From NCBI GenBank assembly GCA_937858165.1, contig CALLZA010000781.1:1-13484 (forward strand): a DNA stretch of 13,484 bases, written 5' to 3'. Position numbers and translations under genes: made by a program. Shown here in pieces: positions 7,030-13,391 of this stretch. A model generated the notes under the pieces. That model saw nothing but the letters and a program-made list of their open reading frames with translations, searched no databases and was not told where the DNA came from. Position 1 is the stretch's first letter; each line of letters starts with the position of its first letter. Source of the DNA: an uncultured Ardenticatenia bacterium (GTDB taxonomy: Bacteria > Chloroflexota > Anaerolineae > Promineifilales > Promineifilaceae).

Positions 7030-8666
7030 CACACAAGCGAATGAGCCATATACAGTCCATCGGGCGCGAAGCCAAAGCGGCGATAGTACTCGCGCGTACC
7101 TACGGCGCTGATGACGGCCAGGCGCGAGTAGCCGGCGGCGCGGGCCATCATCTTGGCCCGTTCAATCAGCGCCGCGCCCAGCCCCGTGTGTTGGGCCTCG
7201 CCGCGGTTGTCGTCGCCGGGGTTGAGCGCCGGGCCGTAGACGTGAACCTCACGAATCATGGCGCAGCCGGTCAGTTCGGGGAAGGGGTGGGGTTGGGGCA
7301 GGTCGCGGCGCGGCAGCGAGAGGCGCAGGAACGCGGCCAGCCGATCATCAGCCGTGTCGTAGCTCAGGAAGTGTTCGGTCGTGGCATCGGTGTCATAGGC
7401 CAGGTCGTGGAACACCAGCGCGGCGGGCACGGGATCGCGGCGGATTTCGCGGCAGCGGATGCAGCGGCAGGGTGTTCCTGCTTCGCGTAGTCGCTCCTGG
7501 GCCAACTGGCGCAGGTTGGCCTTCTTGTTGCCGGCGACGACATTGGTGGTCGGAAAGTCGCGCACGACGCGGGTCAGGCGGGTGTAGGGCGGCGTCTGGG
7601 CCTTGCAGCGGGCCAACAGATCGACCAGTTGTTCCTCGGTGTAGGGCGTGTACTCGCCGCGCAGCCAGACATCGTGGAGTTCGGCGTTGGACAGCAGCAT
7701 GCAAGGGTAGATTTTCAGTTCGTCGGGGCGGATGGTTGGGTCGTCCCACAGGTGGGCGTAGTCGGCCGCGTCGCCGTCGGGCGTTGCGCCGAGCAGGTTG
7801 GCCATCCAGTGGCCGTGAATCTTGAAGCCGGCCAGCCGCAGCAGGCGAAAGGCGTCGCGGGTGGACTGAACGTCATGGCCGCGCTGGTTCAGCGCCAGCA
7901 CGCGCTCGTCGAGGCTCTGGATGCCGACCTGCACCTTCGTCACGCCCAGGCGGCGGAACCAGCGCAACTCGTCGGCGTCGATGTGGTCTTGCCGCGTCTC
8001 GACGACGAGGCCGACGTTGCGGCGGCGGGCGGTTTCGTTAGCGACCTGGGCCTCTTCCAGACCAGCCGCCTCAAAGCCGTTGAGCGCGTCGAAGCAGCGC
8101 TTGATGAACCATGCCTGGTAGTCGCGGCGGTAGCTCGACCACGTGCCGCCCAGCACCAGCAACTCGACCTTACCCGTCGGGTGGCCGATGTTCTCCAGCG
8201 CCCGCAGGCGGGAGGCGGTCTGGGCGAACGGATCGAAGGCGTGGCGTTCGGCCCGTTGCGCGCCCGGCTCGTCGTGGAGGTAGCTCTTGGGCATCCGCAC
8301 GTCTGTCGGACAGAAGATACACTTTCCGGGGCAGGGGTAGGGCTTGGTCAGCACCGTGACGACGGCCACGCCGGCCTGGGTGCGCATCGGCTTCATTTGG
8401 AGGTGGGTGCGCAGGTCGGGGTCGAAGGTCAGCCGGCCGGCGGTGCACAGGCGCTGGTAGGCGTCGAGCACCTGGCTCTTGGACAGCCACGGCAGGCCGC
8501 GCCGGGCGAAGGCGCGGACGGCGGCGTTGTAGCCGCGGCTGGTCAGCGGGCGCAGGGCGTCCAGTTCGTCGATGAGTTCGACGAGCAGTTCCTCGCGGCC
8601 GTCGAGCGCCACCGGCTTGTTGCGGGCCAGCCATTCAGCTTCGCGCGCCTGTGATGTGTCTGCCAT
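7029..8666 (-). CDS. elp3: Elp3-type tRNA uridine-34 radical SAM/acetyltransferase
   Basis: A 545-residue protein with both Elp3 halves. The radical SAM part has C112, C116 and C119 in PCPGKCIFCP for the 4Fe-4S cluster, and VQVGIQSLDERVL (245-257) in the barrel. A cysteine cluster C400, C402, C405 is the likely zinc site. The C-terminal GNAT domain has QHTGLGAALIERA (492-504) for acetyl-CoA and YYRRFGF (527-533). Elp3 catalyses the first step of cm5U formation on wobble uridine 34. Stand-alone bacterial forms are known, including the structurally studied one from Dehalococcoides, also Chloroflexota. I chose the ATG at 8666; a GTG at 8687 would start inside a repeat element. There is no clear ribosome binding site at either. 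It is bounded by repeat elements at both ends, which suggests it is a separate transcription unit. Confidence 0.93.
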   Translation of the reverse strand: MADTSQAREAEWLARNKPVALDGREELLVELIDELDALRPLTSRGYNAAVRAFARRGLPWLSKSQVLDAYQRLCTAGRLTFDPDLRTHLQMKPMRTQAGVAVVTVLTKPYPCPGKCIFCPTDVRMPKSYLHDEPGAQRAERHAFDPFAQTASRLRALENIGHPTGKVELLVLGGTWSSYRRDYQAWFIKRCFDALNGFEAAGLEEAQVANETARRRNVGLVVETRQDHIDADELRWFRRLGVTKVQVGIQSLDERVLALNQRGHDVQSTRDAFRLLRLAGFKIHGHWMANLLGATPDGDAADYAHLWDDPTIRPDELKIYPCMLLSNAELHDVWLRGEYTPYTEEQLVDLLARCKAQTPPYTRLTRVVRDFPTTNVVAGNKKANLRQLAQERLREAGTPCRCIRCREIRRDPVPAALVFHDLAYDTDATTEHFLSYDTADDRLAAFLRLSLPRRDLPQPHPFPELTGCAMIREVHVYGPALNPGDDNRGEAQHTGLGAALIERAKMMARAAGYSRLAVISAVGTREYYRRFGFAPDGLYMAHSLV

Positions 8667-8681
8667 ATGAAGATAAGAATA

Positions 8682-8837
8682 AACCACAGATTACGCAGAT
8701 TCCACAGATTTCAACAAAATGATCCGTAGGTTGAGCGGATTTCAGAGAACCGCAATTCTCTCCTTATTAATCTGCCCAATCTGTGGATTGCTCCTCTTCA
8801 ATCCGTGAAATCTGTGTAATCTGTGGTTCCTCTTCTT
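8682..8837. repeat. Palindromic 9-mer element, copy 2 (long form)
   Basis: The outer arms 8682-8710 and 8800-8828 pair at 26 of 29 positions. Between them is an inner right-arm-like copy, AATCTGCCCAATCTGTGGAT (8769-8788), and a small hairpin AGAGAA/TTCTCT (8744-8749 with 8756-8761). Both right arms are followed by a CCTCTTC tail (8792-8798 and 8829-8835). It fills nearly the whole 170-base spacer between the LLM oxidoreductase stop and the elp3 start and is the most complete copy in the window. Confidence 0.88.
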
Positions 8838-9862
8838 CAGGAAGCTAGTTCTACCATCGCCCGCAACGTCTCCACGTCGAACACGGTCATGTTCAGCGTC
8901 GTCACCGGGCTGTGGCGCCAGAGCGACAGCCGTTCGCGAACGCGCTCGCGCGGACCGACGAGGGCCACGGCGTCAATGAGTTCGGCCGGCACGCGGGCCA
9001 TGGCCGCGCCTTTATCGCCGCTCAGGTAGAGGTCCTGAATCTCGGCCGCCGCGCCCTCGAATCCGTAGCGGACGGCCAGGTCGTAGTAGAAGTTCTTGCC
9101 CCGCGCGCCCATGCCGCCGACGTAGAGGGCCAGCATCGGCCGCAGCATGTTGTAGGCGATGTCGAGGTTGTCGTTGATGACGACCGAGACGGTCGGCGCG
9201 ATGTCGAACTGCTCGCTCGTCTTGCCTGCCTTCGCCAGCCCGGCATCTACGTGAGGCTTAAATACCGCGTCGTAGCGCTCTGGGGCGAAGAAGATGGGCA
9301 GCCAGCCGTCGGCGACTTCGGCGGCCAGCTCGACGTTCTTGGGCCCGATGGCCGCCAGGTAGATGGGGATGGTGGGATCGGCCTTCAAGGTACTCTTCAG
9401 CGGCTTGCCCAGGCCGGTCGCGTCGTCACCGCGATAGGGGATTTGATAGTGGTGGCCCTCGAAGGTCAGCGGGGTCTCGCGGCGGAAGATGGCGCGGACG
9501 ATGCTGACGTATTCGCGCGTGCGCCGCAGCGGTTGGGCGTAGCTGACGCCATGCCACCCCTCGACCACCTGCGGCCCGGAGAGACCCAGGCCCATCAGGA
9601 AGCGTCCGCCGGAGAGCTGGTTGAGCGTCATGGCGGTCATGGCGGCGTTGGCCGGGGTTCGGCCGGGCATCTGCATGATGGCCGTGCCCAGCTTAATGCG
9701 TGTCGTCAGCGCCCCCAGCCAGGCCAGCGGCGAGACGGCGTCGGAGCCATAGGCCTCGGCCGTCCAGACGCTGTGGACGCCCAGCCGGTCGGCCTCCTGG
9801 ACGAGTTCGATGGGGAGTTGCATTTGGCCGGCGGCGTAGCCGAGCATGAGACCTAGGCGCAT
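8837..9862 (-). CDS. LLM-class flavin/F420-dependent oxidoreductase
   Basis: A 341-residue luciferase-like monooxygenase-fold (TIM barrel) protein. [10 protein letters not shown] at the start, [15 protein letters not shown] (83-97) and [20 protein letters not shown] (170-189) are characteristic of the F420-dependent subgroup found in Actinobacteria and Chloroflexota. F420 rather than FMN use is inferred from this likeness. Such enzymes carry out hydride-transfer redox reactions on varied substrates; none can be assigned here. The ATG has GAGAGG seven bases upstream, lying inside the end of the PIN toxin gene, whose stop is only four bases away. It may therefore be read through from the toxin-antitoxin promoter. 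Confidence 0.9.
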   Translation of the reverse strand: MRLGLMLGYAAGQMQLPIELVQEADRLGVHSVWTAEAYGSDAVSPLAWLGALTTRIKLGTAIMQMPGRTPANAAMTAMTLNQLSGGRFLMGLGLSGPQVVEGWHGVSYAQPLRRTREYVSIVRAIFRRETPLTFEGHHYQIPYRGDDATGLGKPLKSTLKADPTIPIYLAAIGPKNVELAAEVADGWLPIFFAPERYDAVFKPHVDAGLAKAGKTSEQFDIAPTVSVVINDNLDIAYNMLRPMLALYVGGMGARGKNFYYDLAVRYGFEGAAAEIQDLYLSGDKGAAMARVPAELIDAVALVGPRERVRERLSLWRHSPVTTLNMTVFDVETLRAMVELAS

Positions 9863-9866
9863 GGGT

Positions 9867-10253
9867 TTACCTCTCGTAGGGAACTTGAAGGTTGGCGATC
9901 ATGGGGAAGTGGCGTTGGTTGAAGGTAATCAGAGTTGCCCCGGTTAGTTCGGCTGTCGCCGCAATAAGTGCGTCGACAATGCCTGTCCCATGACTTTGCT
10001 GGTACTGCCGGCGTATGCTGCCCCCAAGTCTGGCAATACTCTCGTCTACCGGCACAATCCTGGCTAGGCGCATTAGAGCTGCAACCCCCTCTTCCTCCCG
10101 GTTGTGGCGAATTCCGGCGATTAGCTCGGCCACTGTCATGACGGAAACCAATAGCTCTCCGTCCTCACTTAACTGGGCGAGGAAGGTTTTTGCTTGTTCA
10201 CGACCGCGCAGGTGTTCGATAAGAATATCTGAATCGAGAATGTATTGATTCAC
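9867..10253 (-). CDS. vapC: PIN-domain ribonuclease toxin (VapC family), module 1
   Basis: A 128-residue PIN domain, the normal VapC size. Acidic active-site residues are visible at D7 (ILDSDILIE), E43 (TVAELIAGI) and D94 (GIVDALIAA); the fourth position is N112 in LITFNQRHF, where D is common but N or other residues also occur. VapC toxins cleave tRNA or rRNA when freed from their antitoxin. It starts with GTG and overlaps the antitoxin stop by four bases (GTGA, 10250-10253), with a weak ribosome binding site, as expected for a toxin made at a lower level than its antitoxin. Third-position base use is less GC-rich than in the flanking metabolic genes, which suggests transfer. Confidence 0.9.
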   Translation of the reverse strand: MNQYILDSDILIEHLRGREQAKTFLAQLSEDGELLVSVMTVAELIAGIRHNREEEGVAALMRLARIVPVDESIARLGGSIRRQYQQSHGTGIVDALIAATAELTGATLITFNQRHFPMIANLQVPYER

Positions 10254-10507
10254 TGCCTTGACTCAATTCGCTCATCCCATTCCTGGCGAAGCTCGGCAAA
10301 GAATTCATCCAGATCATCACGATCGGCCCAGATGCCAAAAGATTGCTCCAGGAGTTCTGACTTGCTTGCCGGTGGCAACTCCTCGTTAAGCAAGCGATCA
10401 ACAGCCATGCGGATTAGCTCGCTTTGAGTCTGACTGCGCAGTTCGGCTAACGTTCTCAGCCCCTCGCGCTCTTCGCGCGTCAGGTAGATTTGCGTTCGCT
10501 CCATCAT
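10250..10507 (-). CDS. vapB: Ribbon-helix-helix antitoxin (VapB/CopG-like), module 1
   Basis: An 85-residue protein whose N-terminus (RTQIYLTREEREGLRTLAELRSQTQSELIRMAVDRLL) matches a ribbon-helix-helix DNA-binding domain: a beta strand, then two helices. The acidic, tryptophan-containing C-terminus (about 55-85) would wrap the toxin. I chose the ATG at 10507, with GAGGTG six bases upstream; in-frame GTG codons at 10510 and 10516 overlap that site. It heads the operon with vapC and probably represses its own promoter at 10537-10565. Confidence 0.88.
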   Translation of the reverse strand: MMERTQIYLTREEREGLRTLAELRSQTQSELIRMAVDRLLNEELPPASKSELLEQSFGIWADRDDLDEFFAELRQEWDERIESRQ

Positions 10508-10524
10508 CACTATCACCTCGTATG

Positions 10525-10565
10525 ATGTATAAGGATAATGTATATGAGAGCGTTTTTTGAGTCAA
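10525..10565 (-). promoter_or_regulatory. Promoter and candidate operator of toxin-antitoxin module 1
   Basis: On the minus strand TTGACT (10560-10565), a 17-base spacer and TACATT (10537-10542) form a plausible sigma-70 promoter. The -35 overlaps the stop codon of the upstream ycaQ homologue. The plus-strand heptamer ATGTATA occurs at 10525-10531 and 10538-10544, 13 bases apart, over and just downstream of the -10, and is a candidate site for the RHH antitoxin. Confidence 0.55.
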
Positions 10566-11854
10566 GCTTTAAAGACCCCAGGGCGGGGCGTGCCTGTCAC
10601 TCGCTCACGCCTGGCCAACGACGCGACTAGTAACGGCTGCCGAATCGCTTGCGCGTCCAGCGCACCCGCGCCAAGCAAGGCCACGAACCGCTCAAACCCA
10701 CGCGCCAACGCCGCGGCGAACGCTTCATCCTGGCCCAACGCTTCATCTTCCAGCCACAGGCCGAGGATGACGAGTGTGTTGGTCGTCCGGTCAAGTTTGC
10801 TGTCGAAGCGGCCGACGAGCCGCTCGCCCCACAGGATGGGCAGGGTGTAGTAGCCGTACTTGCGCTTGTCGGCCGGCTTGTAGACTTCCCACACGTAATC
10901 GAAGCCGAATAGAACTTTGGCCCGGCCGCGGGCGCTGACGGGATCGAGCGGCGCGAGGAAGACAACCTCTTCCATTGTGGTCGTTGCCAACGGCGCCCAC
11001 GCCGCCGGGACGCGCCCGGCGCTCAGGTCGGCCAGTACTTCGGCGTCGCGGCCCAGGGCATGGTGCAGCGCTTTCCAGCCTTCAACCCGTACCTCGATAA
11101 TGTCCCCGTCGGCCAGCATCCCCTCCAGTAGTTTCTTGGCGGCGCGGTCCGGCTCGCCGCGCTGCCACGTCTCGCTCGTCCGCTTGATCCGCGTCAGGCC
11201 GGAGAAGCCGATCTCCTTTTTGATCAGGAAACGGTCGGCCTCCTCCTCGTCGCTTTCACGAATAAGATGCGCCGGAGCGACAGTTTCCGTGAGGGCGTAG
11301 ACGCGCTCGAACTTCTCGCGGTGGTGGGTCATTACCTCACCCGTGCGCCACAGGTAGTAGAGGGCCAGGGCGCTGTCCTTGCGGCCGCGATAACTCTGCG
11401 TGCGGGTGCGCGTGGCCATCTGGAAGTCGCGATTGCTGACCGTACCGCGCTCGCGCAAGATGGCCCGCATCTCGACGATGGCCTCGGCGTGCTCGCGGCC
11501 CATCGCACTAATTCGCGAGTCGCCCGAGATGTTGTCGCGCTCGCGGCGCATGACCACGCGCCAGTGGGGCAGTTCGTCCATCGGCCGCACGGCCAGCCAG
11601 CCGCCCCAGTCGAAGAACCGGCGCTGGCCGTAAGTAGCTTCCTCCCAACCGCCGGGCGAATAGTCGAGGACGCGACTATGGAGTTGAATGTCCTGGCTGC
11701 GGGCGATGATTTGCAGCGGGTCGAGTTGCAGGTACTCCATCTGGCGCATGGCCGCGGCCGTGCCCTCGTTGCCCCGCCAGCGCCGGCCCGGCCATAAGCC
11801 CTGCTTACCGAGGATGAAGCGCCGGGCGGTGTCGATGTCGATGGTCAGTGTCAT
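10562..11854 (-). CDS. YcaQ/AlkX-type winged-helix DNA glycosylase (HTH_42 family)
   Basis: A 430-residue protein of the HTH_42 (formerly DUF1006) family. MRQMEYLQLDPLQIIARSQDIQLHSR (36-61) is the family signature; it includes the Q-hydrophobic-D catalytic motif at Q43-L44-D45. This motif marks the E. coli YcaQ (AlkX) group, which unhooks interstrand crosslinks and removes bulky alkyl-purines, rather than the QxQ AlkZ group. The C-terminal half (VFLAPLDPV..., LFGFDYVWEVYKPADKRKYGYYTLPILWGERLVGRFD) also matches the family. The ATG lies six bases after the stop of the dinB-like gene, whose TAG stop forms part of the AGAGG site. Cotranscription of the two genes is therefore very likely. DNA-repair function is inferred from family, with good motif support. 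Confidence 0.88.
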   Translation of the reverse strand: MTLTIDIDTARRFILGKQGLWPGRRWRGNEGTAAAMRQMEYLQLDPLQIIARSQDIQLHSRVLDYSPGGWEEATYGQRRFFDWGGWLAVRPMDELPHWRVVMRRERDNISGDSRISAMGREHAEAIVEMRAILRERGTVSNRDFQMATRTRTQSYRGRKDSALALYYLWRTGEVMTHHREKFERVYALTETVAPAHLIRESDEEEADRFLIKKEIGFSGLTRIKRTSETWQRGEPDRAAKKLLEGMLADGDIIEVRVEGWKALHHALGRDAEVLADLSAGRVPAAWAPLATTTMEEVVFLAPLDPVSARGRAKVLFGFDYVWEVYKPADKRKYGYYTLPILWGERLVGRFDSKLDRTTNTLVILGLWLEDEALGQDEAFAAALARGFERFVALLGAGALDAQAIRQPLLVASLARRERVTGTPRPGVFKA

Positions 11855-11860
11855 GTGCCT

Positions 11861-12370
11861 CTAAGCCCCATTGGTTCTGGCTCTGGACACCCAATCCGGG
11901 GCCGACCCGGTCTTCTGGCCCAGGTGCAAGCTCAACTGGGCGGCATGTTCCTGCGCGTGGCGCATGGTGTAGAGCATCAACTCGGCGAAGGGCATCTCGC
12001 CACCCCAGGGAAACACGTAGGGTTGGGCGGCCTTTTCGTCGTCCAGCGCCTCCAGCGTCGCCCGGCACTTCCAGCGGCACTGTTGGAGATAGGCTCGAAG
12101 ATCATCCTTTGTATATGGCTCGTCCGGCAGCGCGCCGGCGATGAACGGCGCCGGCGGAACGAACCCTTTCCCGATCCCGGATAGGTAGCGGTCTGTCCAG
12201 GCCAGGGTGTGATAGACGATAAACCAGAATTCGCCATACGCCTGCCCATCGGGATCATCCCAAATCACGTCCTGCCACCGTTCGTCGGGGCAGGCGCGAA
12301 CCACGTCGTCGAGCAAATCGAAGGCCGCGCCGAACTGGCCCCAGATGATCAAGCCCCAGTGGAAATTCAT
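11861..12370 (-). CDS. DinB-family (DinB/YfiT-like four-helix bundle) protein
   Basis: A 169-residue protein with the three-histidine metal triad expected of DinB-like four-helix bundles: H54 (YHTLAWTD), H138 and H142 (MRHAQEHAAQL). This superfamily is not DNA polymerase IV. It includes thiol-S-transferases that conjugate bacillithiol or mycothiol to electrophiles, and many damage-inducible proteins of unknown role. The ATG has an excellent GGAGGAGACA leader. It lies 18 bases downstream of the PIN toxin of module 2 and six bases upstream of the ycaQ homologue. The catalytic activity is not known; detoxification is an inference from family. Confidence 0.85.
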   Translation of the reverse strand: MNFHWGLIIWGQFGAAFDLLDDVVRACPDERWQDVIWDDPDGQAYGEFWFIVYHTLAWTDRYLSGIGKGFVPPAPFIAGALPDEPYTKDDLRAYLQQCRWKCRATLEALDDEKAAQPYVFPWGGEMPFAELMLYTMRHAQEHAAQLSLHLGQKTGSAPDWVSRARTNGA

Positions 12371-12388
12371 TGTCTCCTCCGAGCGTCG

Positions 12389-12793
12389 TTATCGCTTGTA
12401 TGGAAGGGTTTCTAACTGAACCGCTGCCGACAGGACAGCGTACTCCGGGTCTTTGTGGACCAGTACCGCCCGATGACGGAGCGCAAAGGCAGCAATGAGC
12501 GAGTCGGCCAGGGAGAGACGATGGTCTGCCTTCAGGCGGCCGGCCGTCAGCAAGGTCGGTTCGTCAACGTCCCAGAGAATTGTTGCCGGCAACTGTTTCA
12601 GAAGCGCGTAGCGTCTGTCGGCCACGTCCTCAGTCTGTTCCTGGAGGGTGATGTAATACGTTTCCAGCAAGACGAGGAATGGCAGCAGAATTGACTCCTG
12701 ACGCAGCAATTCTTCCACCCGCGCGGCACCCTCTTCGTCCTCCAGCAGGGTGAGGATGGCGGACGTATCAAGCAGGTATGACGTTTGTCTCAC
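12389..12793 (-). CDS. PIN-domain ribonuclease toxin (VapC-like), module 2
   Basis: A 134-residue PIN domain with the full acidic set: D9 (LLDTSAIL), E44 (LLETYYITL), D97 (SLADSLIAA) and D115 (HKDPEY). It starts at a GTG that lies inside the antitoxin gene, giving a 26-base overlap; no later in-frame start would preserve D9, and AGAGG lies nine bases upstream. It is paired with an AbrB-type antitoxin and is not closely similar to the module 1 toxin. Base composition is less GC-rich than the metabolic genes of the window. Confidence 0.9.
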   Translation of the reverse strand: MRQTSYLLDTSAILTLLEDEEGAARVEELLRQESILLPFLVLLETYYITLQEQTEDVADRRYALLKQLPATILWDVDEPTLLTAGRLKADHRLSLADSLIAAFALRHRAVLVHKDPEYAVLSAAVQLETLPYKR

Positions 12794-13013
12794 GTTGCCT
12801 ATCCTCTTGCCGTGACTCGATGAGACGCTCCGTCAAGCGTTCCCCTTTGGCAGACCCGCGCAGAGCCTTGATAGGGTCGGCGGGTAGAAGGATAACCTTA
12901 ATCACTTCCCCATCGTCGATCCATTCCAGGTAGGCCCCGCTTTCAATGCCATGACGCTCGCGAATGGCTGCCGGGACGACGGTCTGACCTCTTTTGGTGA
13001 CAGTTGTTCTCAC
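12768..13013 (-). CDS. AbrB/SpoVT/MazE-type swapped-hairpin antitoxin, module 2
   Basis: An 81-residue protein beginning with RTTVTKRGQTVVPAAIRERHGIESGAYLEWIDDG, the standard AbrB-type DNA-binding beta-hairpin domain (first about 45 residues). The charged C-terminal tail (about 52-81) would bind the PIN toxin. I chose the GTG at 13013 because GGAGGT sits six bases before it; an in-frame GTG at 13031 would overlap that site. It shares 26 bases with the toxin gene and probably represses the operon through the repeats at 13036-13065. Confidence 0.88.
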   Translation of the reverse strand: MRTTVTKRGQTVVPAAIRERHGIESGAYLEWIDDGEVIKVILLPADPIKALRGSAKGERLTERLIESRQEDRQRETNVIPA

Positions 13014-13035
13014 GCGCTCACCTCCAATCACATTT

Positions 13036-13077
13036 TACAAGTCAAAATAGGTATATACAAGTCAACTATCTATTATA
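13036..13077 (-). promoter_or_regulatory. Promoter -10 and 20-bp-spaced direct-repeat operator of module 2
   Basis: A perfect TATAAT -10 lies at 13072-13077 on the minus strand; the matching -35 (ACCTTC, 13095-13100) is poor. Downstream, TACAAGTCAA occurs twice on the plus strand (13036-13045 and 13056-13065) with starts exactly 20 bases apart, about two helical turns. Both copies lie between the -10 and the antitoxin start, as expected for autorepressor sites. Confidence 0.6.
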
Positions 13078-13100
13078 CCTTGCGCCAACAACGAGAAGGT

Positions 13101-13130
13101 AAGAAAAAAGCCAACCGCTCGCGGTTGGCT
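13101..13130 (-). terminator. Rho-independent terminator of tRNA-Glu
   Basis: A 9-bp stem, AGCCAACCG/CGGTTGGCT (13109-13117 and 13122-13130), with a 4-base loop is followed on the minus strand by TTTTTCTT. It starts seven bases after the tRNA 3' end and separates the tRNA from toxin-antitoxin module 2. Confidence 0.9.
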
Positions 13131-13136
13131 TTCTAG

Positions 13137-13209
13137 TGCCCTCACGGGGATTCGAACCCCGGTCTTAGCCTTGAAAGGGCTACGTCCTGGTCCCCTAGAC
13201 GATGAGGGC
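13137..13209 (-). tRNA. tRNA-Glu (anticodon UUC)
   Basis: A 73-base cloverleaf on the minus strand. The acceptor stem is GCCCTCA/TGAGGGC (5' end at 13209), with discriminator A at 13137. The anticodon stem TAGCC/GGCTA closes the loop CTTTCAA, giving anticodon TTC. The T-arm is CGGGG-TTCGAAT-CCCCG, and the D-arm stem is GTCT/GGAC. CCA is not encoded. It has its own promoter and terminator. Confidence 0.97.
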
Positions 13210-13219
13210 AACGGAGAGG

Positions 13220-13248
13220 ATTTTAGCACCGGAGCGGCGGGCGGTCAA
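13220..13248 (-). promoter_or_regulatory. Promoter of tRNA-Glu
   Basis: On the minus strand TTGACC (13243-13248), a 17-base GC-rich spacer and TAAAAT (13220-13225), preceded by TGC, an extended -10. The predicted start is a few bases before the tRNA 5' end at 13209, so the leader is very short. Confidence 0.82.
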
Positions 13249-13257
13249 ACGGGGAGC

Positions 13258-13376
13258 AACCACAGATTAAGCAGATTTTCGAAGAAGAACAATCTCTCTT
13301 CAGGGAATCTGCCTAATCTGTCAAATCTGTGGATAATGCCTCTTGTATCTTTCAAATCGGTGCAATCTGTTGCTAA
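13258..13376. repeat. Palindromic 9-mer element, copy 3 (degenerate long form)
   Basis: The left arm AACCACAGATTAAGCAGATT (13258-13277) pairs imperfectly with an inner right arm (13315-13333). A more decayed outer right arm follows (about 13354-13373, AATCGGTGCAATCTGTTGC). A CCTCTTG tail (13339-13345) follows the inner right arm. The order left arm, inner right arm, outer right arm is the same as in copy 2. It lies between the tRNA-Glu promoter and the start of the plus-strand gene. Confidence 0.8.
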
Positions 13377-13391
13377 TAGCTTCTGAGGATC

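Noticed and set aside
4195..9856. Long plus-strand open frames (for example 4195-5622, 5574-7490, 7629-8654, 8912-9856)
   Set aside because: They lie opposite well-recognised minus-strand genes in GC-rich DNA, encode low-complexity G/A/R/V/H-rich products with no family resemblance, and have no ribosome binding sites. They are antisense shadows.
11861..12370. DinB-like gene as DNA polymerase IV
   Set aside because: The size, four-helix-bundle pattern and three-histidine triad match the DinB/YfiT superfamily, which shares only the name with polymerase IV.
9867..13209. Integrated element with attL at tRNA-Glu
   Set aside because: I could not find a second copy of the tRNA 3' segment (TTCGAATCCCCGTGAGGGC) downstream, and there is no integrase. 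The tRNA also keeps its own terminator directly after it.
3042..13376. CRISPR array interpretation of the CACAGATTA repeats
   Set aside because: The units are inverted rather than a regular direct array, there are no constant-length unique spacers, copies are kilobases apart and no cas gene is present.
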